A DNA stretch of 64,000 nt, taken from a virus. The translations under genes and the position numbers were made by a program. The notes beneath the pieces were generated by a model. That model made no database searches, was not told the origin of the DNA, and worked only from the letters and a program-made list of their open reading frames with translations. Positions 57,224 through 64,000 of the stretch are shown here, piece by piece; position 1 is the first letter of the stretch; each line of letters begins with the position of its first letter. The DNA lies in IMG/VR virus record IMGVR_UViG_3300025704_000013, positions 26,971-90,970 of that record; one strand, given 5' to 3'.

Positions 57224-59380
57224 TTATCTAAGTTCTACCCACTGAGTTATCGACAAATCCCTCAACCCTCCTGGAGCACTGGCATCAACTTTATACTCAC
57301 TGCCGGGGGGAACAATAAAGTCCACAGGCGTCATGCGGTTTAAAGCATTCTGAGTATCATCAACACCGGCCCGCGTTATTTTTCTTCCGTCTACGTAGAC
57401 TTGTACAAATGCAGGCTCGTTGTTTGTGGTTACCGTAAAGGCACTCACGGAGACGGCCACACTAATAGATCTGCCTGTACTATTAGTGGTTACGACGTCA
57501 AAGGTACCATTAGGAGCTCGATCTGCGCCAACGCCTACCCATCCCTGCCCGTAGCCTAGTGGCGCGTTCTTAGCCTTGCACACCAGCGTGATCGTCTGCG
57601 TGCCAGTGTTCTCGGCTGCCAGTCTTTTGTTACCCTCATATTCAACAAGCAACCATTTGCCGGCGGCTAGATCGGTTGCGAATACAGCCCCCGTGTGCGC
57701 AATGAGGCAGATGTAATAGCGTCCGGACTCAATAACCTCGTCAAGTTCTGAATATGGTACGGTATCCCATGAATCATCAGCGGCGTGTGCTTCGTTAACA
57801 ATAACGTCATTAACACCAGACCTAAACTCTACAGTATAGAGCTTATTGTTACCAGTAGATCCAGTCACCTGTATTACATCACCCGCCTCTGTCAACCCAC
57901 CTAAGTTACCGATGCCCGTGAGGTTGATGTTGTTATCGGAGTTGGTAAAGGTTGCTGTGCCTGTTACGCTGTCGCCCACTCCGTCAATATTACCATTTGG
58001 ACCAGTTGCACCTACTGCACCATCCTCGCCTTGAGGACCAGTTGCACCTACTGCACCATCCTCGCCTTGAGGACCAACAGAACCTGTAGAAGAACTAACC
58101 CACTGTGGTGAGTCATTACCATCGTCATAATATACATATAGTAATCCTTCGACAGTATCAAACCAAAGGTCTCCTTCTGAAGGACTAGTCGGCGCGGTTT
58201 CTTGTGATACGACAGCTCCACCAGTTAAAGTAATTATCGGTACTTGAGCATCAGCGTTATCAATTGATAATCCTTCGCCAACTGTAATAGAATCAACGCC
58301 GCGTGGGTTCCAATGACCAGTTCCATTAGCGTCGCATGTTAGAACTTTACCAACGCCTTCATTACCATCAACTAATCTTAATCCGCCGCTTGCTTGAATG
58401 TTAAATGAGTTTGCTGCGACATCACTAAAGACGTTGGTTGTTTCATCTGCGAATAAAACAACACTTTCATTAACTGTAACAGCTCTTCTTCCAAAAGCAA
58501 CAGAATAACTGCCAGTAACAGCATTATTACGACCACCTAAAATTGTATTATAATCACCATCAAATATTTCATTATCATGACCACCCGGCATCGTATTATA
58601 TGATGGTAACTCGTTGTTAAGGTCGGCTGAACGTTTTATTATGTTGTTCCTTCCGCCGCCTAATGTATTATAATCACCAAAATTAATCGCATTGTCAGAT
58701 CCTCCTCCACAAATTGAGTTATAATCTCCAGATCCGTTTTGCAGAAACGCAATTGTGTTAAAGTTACCTGAAGCAATGTAATTACCTTCATGATTATCAC
58801 CTTCATTCCCTATATAATTATTTTGCCCAGAAAAAATTGAGTTTTGCCACCCGGCATAAATCTCGTTGTAAGAACCTCCACCAATGACTCCAGTGCTGGT
58901 AATTAATACATTCCCTTGGCCGCCACCAATAGTTGAAGTATAACTTGCAACTATTGTATTATCTTCTCCTCCACCAATAGTGTTTGAAGTCGCCCACGCG
59001 TTAACGGAATCGGTTTTATTATTTTTTCCACCACTAATAACATCGTAATCTCCACCAGCAACTTGGTCAACGGCGTCTCTGACCGTTTGAAGGTCAACCG
59101 AATTAGAGCCACGAGGATTACCATCACTAAATTGAACTTGCCCTTGAGGTCTAATAGAAAGATTATCTTCTTGAAGAATACTACCATTAGAAATTTTCCA
59201 TTCAGTATTATTTAAATCATAAACAATTAAACTTTGTTTTATAGTATCATACGCAACTGATCCATCAGTAGTTAATGCTGGAAGGTTTGCAGTTTCTAGT
59301 CGCGATATACTAAATGAATCAACGTTAAAGTTACCAAGAACTGAAACGTCACTTTTAAATTTTATTTCATTTGTGGCCAT
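57224..59380 (-). CDS. Tail fibre with YadA-like repeats, collagen-like stretch and shared tip (718 aa)
   Basis: After an N-terminal segment like that of the 920-residue fibre, residues about 110-300 are YadA-like repeats with SIGGGxxN-type units. A short collagen-like run of G-x-y triplets (GPQGEDGAVGATGPQGEDGA) lies near residues 435-465. From about 470 the protein shares its tip module with the tailspike at 26842-28716 (TGTATFTN..., NAPLGYGQGWVGV). Triplets suggest a trimer. The DNA of the tip is less AT-rich than its neighbours. Confidence 0.75.
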   Translation of the reverse strand: MATNEIKFKSDVSVLGNFNVDSFSISRLETANLPALTTDGSVAYDTIKQSLIVYDLNNTEWKISNGSILQEDNLSIRPQGQVQFSDGNPRGSNSVDLQTVRDAVDQVAGGDYDVISGGKNNKTDSVNAWATSNTIGGGEDNTIVASYTSTIGGGQGNVLITSTGVIGGGSYNEIYAGWQNSIFSGQNNYIGNEGDNHEGNYIASGNFNTIAFLQNGSGDYNSICGGGSDNAINFGDYNTLGGGRNNIIKRSADLNNELPSYNTMPGGHDNEIFDGDYNTILGGRNNAVTGSYSVAFGRRAVTVNESVVLFADETTNVFSDVAANSFNIQASGGLRLVDGNEGVGKVLTCDANGTGHWNPRGVDSITVGEGLSIDNADAQVPIITLTGGAVVSQETAPTSPSEGDLWFDTVEGLLYVYYDDGNDSPQWVSSSTGSVGPQGEDGAVGATGPQGEDGAVGATGPNGNIDGVGDSVTGTATFTNSDNNINLTGIGNLGGLTEAGDVIQVTGSTGNNKLYTVEFRSGVNDVIVNEAHAADDSWDTVPYSELDEVIESGRYYICLIAHTGAVFATDLAAGKWLLVEYEGNKRLAAENTGTQTITLVCKAKNAPLGYGQGWVGVGADRAPNGTFDVVTTNSTGRSISVAVSVSAFTVTTNNEPAFVQVYVDGRKITRAGVDDTQNALNRMTPVDFIVPPGSEYKVDASAPGGLRDLSITQWVELR

Positions 59381-59389
59381 GTCTACTTT

Positions 59390-59397
59390 TATTTATA
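59390..59397 (-). promoter_or_regulatory. Late promoter box
   Basis: Minus-strand TATAAATA, 9 nt before the ATG at 59380. Confidence 0.6.
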
Positions 59398-59416
59398 ATA
59401 TATTAAAACTAAACAA

Positions 59417-59602
59417 TTATTTTTCAATGGTAGAAATTTCAATAGGAACCCACTGGCCCATTCCTATACAGTTGCACCAAACCTTACAACCGGCCACAAG
59501 CTTCCACTTATAAGCTAGATGTTCATCAGTTGTCCAGAGCTCTTCATTCTGTGGGTCTACCACATACCGCTGTGGGCGCTCTATGTTTTGTGCAACATAC
59601 AT
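59417..59602 (-). CDS. Hypothetical Cys-containing protein (61 aa)
   Basis: The product (TTDEHLAYKWKLVAGCKVWC, then NCIGMGQWVPIE) has three Cys and two Trp and may be a small beta domain. No family is recognised. It lies between a glycosyltransferase and a fibre gene. Confidence 0.5.
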   Translation of the reverse strand: MYVAQNIERPQRYVVDPQNEELWTTDEHLAYKWKLVAGCKVWCNCIGMGQWVPIEISTIEK

Positions 59603-59608
59603 AAAATA

Positions 59609-60502
59609 TTATTTTAATTTAGGATATCTTTTAATAGGAACATCATAAATGTGATGTGCTATATTACTAAAACCAGATCCCCAATTATATACTGATAATT
59701 GGTGAATTTCTTTTGCATTATTTAAAATTGTTAAATCATGAAACGTTTCTTGTAAACCATCCACGCCTGAATGTTTTGCATTAACCTCAGAAATAAATAT
59801 TTTGCCTTTAGTAATAAGTTCAGCATAGGCGATACCCATATCGTCTTTAACTTTGTCTGAGTCAGAAAGAATTATTAACGGATGCTTTGTCTTTTTTAGT
59901 ATTTTAGAAATTCTTGATACCGCCGCTTTAATAAGTTCATCAAAAGAATTAACCTCTATTAACTTATTATGAATATCTAAAGATTTTTTATTAATTGCAT
60001 TTATAAAAGATATATGATCGCCTGCTCTTATATGAACAACTTCGTATTTTTTCGGTAAGTTTTTAATAAACTCAGACTGAAAATCAATTGGTATTAATCG
60101 TGATTTAATAAAGTCTTTTGTTTCTTTAGATATTTTACCCCAAGTTTTTTGTTTAAGCCTATCTTCTATTTTTTCATGTTTTTCAGCAGTGCCTTTTGGC
60201 CATGCATTTGTTAAAACAAATAAATCTGTATCATTTAAATTAGATTGCCGCTTAAAACGCAACAATGAATTTAAATTTTTTTCAAGGAGGTTTATATTGA
60301 TCGCTTTAGGTAATGCTTCAGTGTATATACTCTTTTTTAATAAAACTTCTTCTGATTTATAAAACTTAGAAAACTTTTTAAGATCAAAATCAAAATCAAA
60401 CTTATTTTTTAAAGACAGTTGGTGACACGTAACGCACCCTCGAATAAAATCTCCAAATCCCATTGGTAATTCTTTATTTATTGCATATACATTAACTAAC
60501 AT
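59609..60502 (-). CDS. Fucosyltransferase-like glycosyltransferase
   Basis: The 297-residue protein starts with MGFGDFIRGCVTCHQLSLKN after a short strand, and has VVHIRAGDH near residue 155; HxRxGD is the donor-site motif of alpha-1,2/1,6- and O-fucosyltransferases. A second site ILSDSDKVKDD and an LTILNNAKEIHQLSVYNWGS end fit that fold. Lying inside the fibre cluster, it may decorate virion fibres or alter host glycans. The sugar is inferred from motif only. Confidence 0.6.
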   Translation of the reverse strand: MLVNVYAINKELPMGFGDFIRGCVTCHQLSLKNKFDFDFDLKKFSKFYKSEEVLLKKSIYTEALPKAININLLEKNLNSLLRFKRQSNLNDTDLFVLTNAWPKGTAEKHEKIEDRLKQKTWGKISKETKDFIKSRLIPIDFQSEFIKNLPKKYEVVHIRAGDHISFINAINKKSLDIHNKLIEVNSFDELIKAAVSRISKILKKTKHPLIILSDSDKVKDDMGIAYAELITKGKIFISEVNAKHSGVDGLQETFHDLTILNNAKEIHQLSVYNWGSGFSNIAHHIYDVPIKRYPKLK

Positions 60503-60520
60503 ATTTTTGTATTATTAAAC

Positions 60521-61432
60521 TTAAACAAGGTAAGTAAGTTCGTAAGTGGTGCTTACTGCATTACTTTGATATATTGTAAAATCAATGTTAACCCAAAAAG
60601 TATTTGAAAGCTGGAATTGCCCAGTTTTCTCTATAAAACCCCCGCTTGTTATTTCGCCGTTTGTTGTATCGCTGTTAAGCCAACTATTTTTTTGATCATA
60701 TATACTAGCATGAGCAAACCATAGATATTGTTCGTTTGAGTCATATCTAATAGTTACATCACCCATGCTATCAGCCACAACAAAATTTAAAGAAGAGTCA
60801 TTGCTATCTATTAGTTCTTGTATTTCTTCTTTAGTCATTGGTGCATTGCTTAATCCATAATAATATGGATAAACTCCAGAAACAAATATATCCTCTGATC
60901 TAAAATCTAAGCTGCCTGCTTGTGGCGCATTTGTCTGTCTTCTACTTGGCTTTCTTCCATCTAAACCATTACTACTATTTTGTTTAGGCAGGCCACTTAA
61001 ATATCTAACGCTTGATGAGTATTTCACAATACCGGGTTCAACCTCAGTAAAATCTATATAAGAACTATCATATTTAAAGTTAGGGTTGTTTGGATTATCA
61101 AAACCAAATTGTTCTGGCATATCATCTATTTGAATACCTATTAAATTATCATCTATATAAACTTCAATATCATTTCTAAAGATTGACATTGAAAGTGGAA
61201 TGCCTGCATCGTTTTTAACAAATTCAGTTAATATTTGATCGCCAAATATTGCGCCAACCTCCATATAACTATTCCATGCTATTATGGCATTAGTAGGAGG
61301 TGTATAATCTGGAACTAAAAAATTATGATCAACCGATACTGTTGTCTTGTCTTCGTTCTTTATAGTAGCTTTAATATTATCAAACGTTTCTATGTTTAAC
61401 TTTGTATTTAACTTTGTATTTTCTATACTCAT
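60521..61432 (-). CDS. Fibre/virion protein with a common phage tip module (303 aa)
   Basis: I place the start at 61432 (MSIENTKLNTKLN), since a longer reading overlaps the next gene. The N-terminus has a short direct repeat (NTKLNTKLN). The C-terminal half has EDIFVSGVYPYYYGLSNAPM and NFVVADSMGDVTIRYDSNEQ, then YLWFAHASIYDQKNSWLN, a module I have seen in fibres of other marine phages. It lies between adhesin genes. Confidence 0.65.
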   Translation of the reverse strand: MSIENTKLNTKLNIETFDNIKATIKNEDKTTVSVDHNFLVPDYTPPTNAIIAWNSYMEVGAIFGDQILTEFVKNDAGIPLSMSIFRNDIEVYIDDNLIGIQIDDMPEQFGFDNPNNPNFKYDSSYIDFTEVEPGIVKYSSSVRYLSGLPKQNSSNGLDGRKPSRRQTNAPQAGSLDFRSEDIFVSGVYPYYYGLSNAPMTKEEIQELIDSNDSSLNFVVADSMGDVTIRYDSNEQYLWFAHASIYDQKNSWLNSDTTNGEITSGGFIEKTGQFQLSNTFWVNIDFTIYQSNAVSTTYELTYLV

Positions 61433-61436
61433 CTTT

Positions 61437-64000
61437 TTATAAGTCTGCAACTACTGTTAGTCCGTTATATGATGCAGCATACCCTGTTGCGCCAGTTGGA
61501 ACATGAATCTCTGCTGGAAATACTGAGGTCATACCAGAAAATGTATTAATACCAATTATTGGCGCGGTTGTCGCTTCAATGTTAACTGAAGTAATAGAAG
61601 AGCAATTTTGAAAAGCAAAATCTCCAATAGATGTAATGCCACTTGATATAGTTAATGAACCGGCTAAGAAAGTACAATTTTGAAAAGAACCACTGCCAAT
61701 CGTTTGAACGGTTGCTGGAATAATACCATATGCAATATCTGTTAAAGATGTATTATTAATAAAGGCCTGGTCTCCTATTGCTGCACAAGAACTTCCAATC
61801 TTAATAGTATCGGCCGCAAATAGAGTTTCATTTTCATTCCAATTATTTGGTATATCTATATCAATAGATATTAAAGCTAAATTATTAACATCATATAGTG
61901 TAGTATTTAAAGAATTGTCTAAATCGGCTACTACTGTTAATCCATTCCAAACTTCTCCTCCCACCCATGCATTTGGTCTAGCATTAAAAGGAGCTTCGCT
62001 AGGAACGTGTATTTCTGTTGTATTATTTGAAGAAAACACATTGCCGTCTTCGCTCGGTTTTACAACGGCGTAGTATTCAATTCTATCAAAAGAGCAAGCT
62101 CTAAATGCATTACCGCCAATTTCAGTTATAGTGGCGGGTATACTAAGAGTTCCAATCATTCCGCTGCAGCGGTTAAATGTTGCAACTTCAATATTAGTAA
62201 GTCCAGAACCAAGCGTAAGAGATTCTAAGCCAGAGCAATCAATAAAAGCAGAACCGCCAATAGAAGTCACTTTATCTGGAATGATTAGTGGACCTGTTAA
62301 TTTATTGCAATCACGAAAAGGAGCGTTTCCGATCGAAGTCACCGAATCTGGAATGATTAGTGGACCAGCTAGATTAGGACAATTATTAAATAAACCAGAT
62401 GGTATGCTGGTAAAGTTTGGGTTATTTGGAAAATTAAAACTAGTTAATCCCGAACAGCCAATAAAAGTAAATGTTCCAAAAGTAGTTAAAGTATCTGGAA
62501 GGACTAATGGACCAACCCATGAAGAGCATTGAGAAAAAGCAGAACTGCCAATAGATTCCAAGCCGGTCGGGATATTAAACGATGTTACATTAGAACAATT
62601 CTTAAAAACGTTATTACCTATCTCGGTTACAATATCTGGGATGATCACTTCCCCCAGTATTCCAGAACAATTTTGAAAGGTGCCAATTTTAAGTATAGAC
62701 ATATTATTCGAGATTTTTAAAGAAGAAATTCCAGAACAATTAAGAAATGCCCTGGGATCAATCACAAATACAGTATCTGGAATATTAAGAGGTCCTGTTA
62801 GGTTGGTACAACCATCAAATGCATTATCACCAATAAAGGCAATGGTGTTACCAAGATCTAAACTCTGTAAAGAAGAGCAATTTCGAAAAGCTAGATCTCG
62901 TATAGCAGTTATACTATCTGGAATATTAAGAGGCCCTGTTAGGTTGGTACAACCTTCAAATGCACTGCCTCGAATCTCACCAACACTCAGCCCTAAATTT
63001 AAAGATTCTAAATTAGTATTATTTCTAAATGCACGTCCGCCAATTTCAGAAGCAGATTCTCCTATAAGAATACTCACGGGCGGGTATAAAAAATTACCAT
63101 CATTATAATCGGGTGGTATATCACCATTATACTTAACGAGTTCATCTCCAAATTGATCAAAAAGAATTGTTGGCGTTTTCGTATCGGGGTTAGCGGCGCA
63201 ACGAAAACCTATCTTATCATCTCCTGAGTTATTCAGGAATAAATTTGGAAAAGAATTTTTTGTTCCTAACGTCGTCGCTTCATAGGATTCACCAGCAGCC
63301 CACTTTTGAGTTGTGTTTCCAGCTGGCGCACCTTCAAGCCACTCCTTCACATTACCGTTTCCTCCAACTATACCATAAGGACTTTCCCCACCCGCCCGAA
63401 TAACTGAAGCCGTGGCAGTTTGGTTATAAACAGCAGTATTTGGATCTACCCCGCCTGGAACATCTGCTGGAGGAGTATCGCTTCCTGTTGAATATAACCA
63501 ATACTTAGATAAGGGCTGATCCCAGTAAGCCGCTTTATACCATTCATCTTCGCTTGGTAGGAAATACTTTGCATGTTTATGTCTTAGACGATTTACTTCT
63601 CCACCAAGATCCCAAGATTGATCAAGCGGCCAATCATCACTGAATTGGCCTGCTGACGCAAAGGAGTAAGCTTCAAAATAACCTTCTTTAGAATTAAGCC
63701 AATTAATAAATCGTGCTGCTGAGTTCCATGTTAATTCTCTAGCGGGTTTATCTTCACCATCATCAAACTTAAAAATGGCGTTTTCATTTATTTTATTAAA
63801 CTCATCAATTTCTTTTTCATTAACTTCATACTTACCGATCTGATATGTATATGGAACTGATCCAAAGGCGGTGTCACCATCGGGATTATTACTAGCATCG
63901 CCAATGGTGATGAGCGAGGCTGATATAGGATTAGCATTCACGTTACAGGCGACACGAAAACCGAGGGCGATGTCCCCGCCGAACGGGAAGTCGCCGTCGC
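61437..64000 (-). CDS. Large adhesin with tandem FGE/C-type-lectin-fold domains and LRRs, cut by the right edge
   Basis: The frame stays open to the right edge, so the real start is outside. The first visible residues (GDFPFGGDIALGFRVACN) are the end of one sulfatase-modifying-factor-like domain. A second follows (VPYTYQIGKYEVNEKEIDEF, AKYFLPSEDEWYKAAYWDQP, GNVKEWLEG, IGFRCA) to about 63180, then LRR_5 units to the end, broken by spacers. A GTG at 63941 is only an internal codon. Catalytic cysteines are absent. Domain order differs from the 896-residue protein (lectin-fold first, LRR second), which indicates module shuffling. Confidence 0.65.
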   Translation of the reverse strand, partial: DGDFPFGGDIALGFRVACNVNANPISASLITIGDASNNPDGDTAFGSVPYTYQIGKYEVNEKEIDEFNKINENAIFKFDDGEDKPARELTWNSAARFINWLNSKEGYFEAYSFASAGQFSDDWPLDQSWDLGGEVNRLRHKHAKYFLPSEDEWYKAAYWDQPLSKYWLYSTGSDTPPADVPGGVDPNTAVYNQTATASVIRAGGESPYGIVGGNGNVKEWLEGAPAGNTTQKWAAGESYEATTLGTKNSFPNLFLNNSGDDKIGFRCAANPDTKTPTILFDQFGDELVKYNGDIPPDYNDGNFLYPPVSILIGESASEIGGRAFRNNTNLESLNLGLSVGEIRGSAFEGCTNLTGPLNIPDSITAIRDLAFRNCSSLQSLDLGNTIAFIGDNAFDGCTNLTGPLNIPDTVFVIDPRAFLNCSGISSLKISNNMSILKIGTFQNCSGILGEVIIPDIVTEIGNNVFKNCSNVTSFNIPTGLESIGSSAFSQCSSWVGPLVLPDTLTTFGTFTFIGCSGLTSFNFPNNPNFTSIPSGLFNNCPNLAGPLIIPDSVTSIGNAPFRDCNKLTGPLIIPDKVTSIGGSAFIDCSGLESLTLGSGLTNIEVATFNRCSGMIGTLSIPATITEIGGNAFRACSFDRIEYYAVVKPSEDGNVFSSNNTTEIHVPSEAPFNARPNAWVGGEVWNGLTVVADLDNSLNTTLYDVNNLALISIDIDIPNNWNENETLFAADTIKIGSSCAAIGDQAFINNTSLTDIAYGIIPATVQTIGSGSFQNCTFLAGSLTISSGITSIGDFAFQNCSSITSVNIEATTAPIIGINTFSGMTSVFPAEIHVPTGATGYAASYNGLTVVADL

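Noticed and set aside
47484-64000. Diversity-generating retroelement, suggested by C-type-lectin-fold domains
   Set aside because: No reverse transcriptase and no template/variable repeat pair with adenine-specific changes is seen in the window. The element could lie outside it.

Overview
This window is part of the genome of a tailed dsDNA phage of the T4-like (Straboviridae/Kyanoviridae-related) myovirus type. It carries recognisable homologues of T4 gp53, gp48, gp4, gp2, gp26, a tail-tube protein, a tape-measure-like protein, gp32, gp59 and gp33. The DNA is AT-rich. Most genes are small, tightly packed and on the minus strand. There is no integrase, rRNA or cellular housekeeping block. The host cannot be read directly. 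Sulfatase-modifying-factor (C-type-lectin-fold) and BspA-type leucine-rich repeat domains in the fibre proteins, a GspH/FimT-like pseudopilin, and starts mostly without Shine-Dalgarno sequences point by inference to a marine, possibly PVC-group (Verrucomicrobia-like) host.

Layout. 0-7.2 kb: virion assembly genes, gp53/gp48 leftward and gp4/gp2/tube/gp26(+gp51-like)/tape measure rightward, from a divergent pair of late promoters. 7.2-10.4 kb: replication and late-transcription genes (gp32, gp59, gp33). 10.4-24.5 kb: an accessory block of many small ORFs, a GH24 lysozyme, tRNA-Tyr, tRNA-Asn and tRNA-Leu, a deoxyribosyltransferase-like protein, a pseudopilin, a DEDDh exonuclease and a dNMP kinase. 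24.5-29.9 kb: two putative virion proteins, a tailspike with its chaperone, and DNA ligase. 29.9-32.2 kb: an isolated rightward island of two sulfotransferases flanking a methyltransferase. 32.2-36.9 kb: a Tat-signal M15 peptidase, then a lysis cassette (endolysin, holin-like protein, unimolecular-spanin candidate), a GT4 glycosyltransferase and a thioredoxin-like protein. 37-47.4 kb: a fibre protein, nuclease, SprT-like protease, small ORFs, a 2OG-Fe(II) oxygenase, tRNA-Met and UV endonuclease. 47.5-64 kb: an almost continuous array of adhesin/fibre genes (LRR, C-type-lectin-fold, YadA-like, collagen-like), with a fucosyltransferase-like gene. The last ORF runs off the right edge.

Expression. 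Two promoter classes can be seen by eye. Fourteen minus-strand sites match TTTACA-N17-TATAAT almost perfectly (one has a 16-bp spacer) and sit before replication, repair or accessory genes. Three of them lie in an 87-bp repeat. At least four place the ATG exactly 7 nt past the -10 box, which predicts leaderless mRNAs. Structural and lysis genes instead have TATAAATA upstream, the T4 late-promoter motif, consistent with the gp33 homologue. Gp26 ends in a canonical -1 slippery heptamer that would fuse it to a gp51/chaperone-like domain. All functional statements rest on reading the translated sequences; no database search was run.
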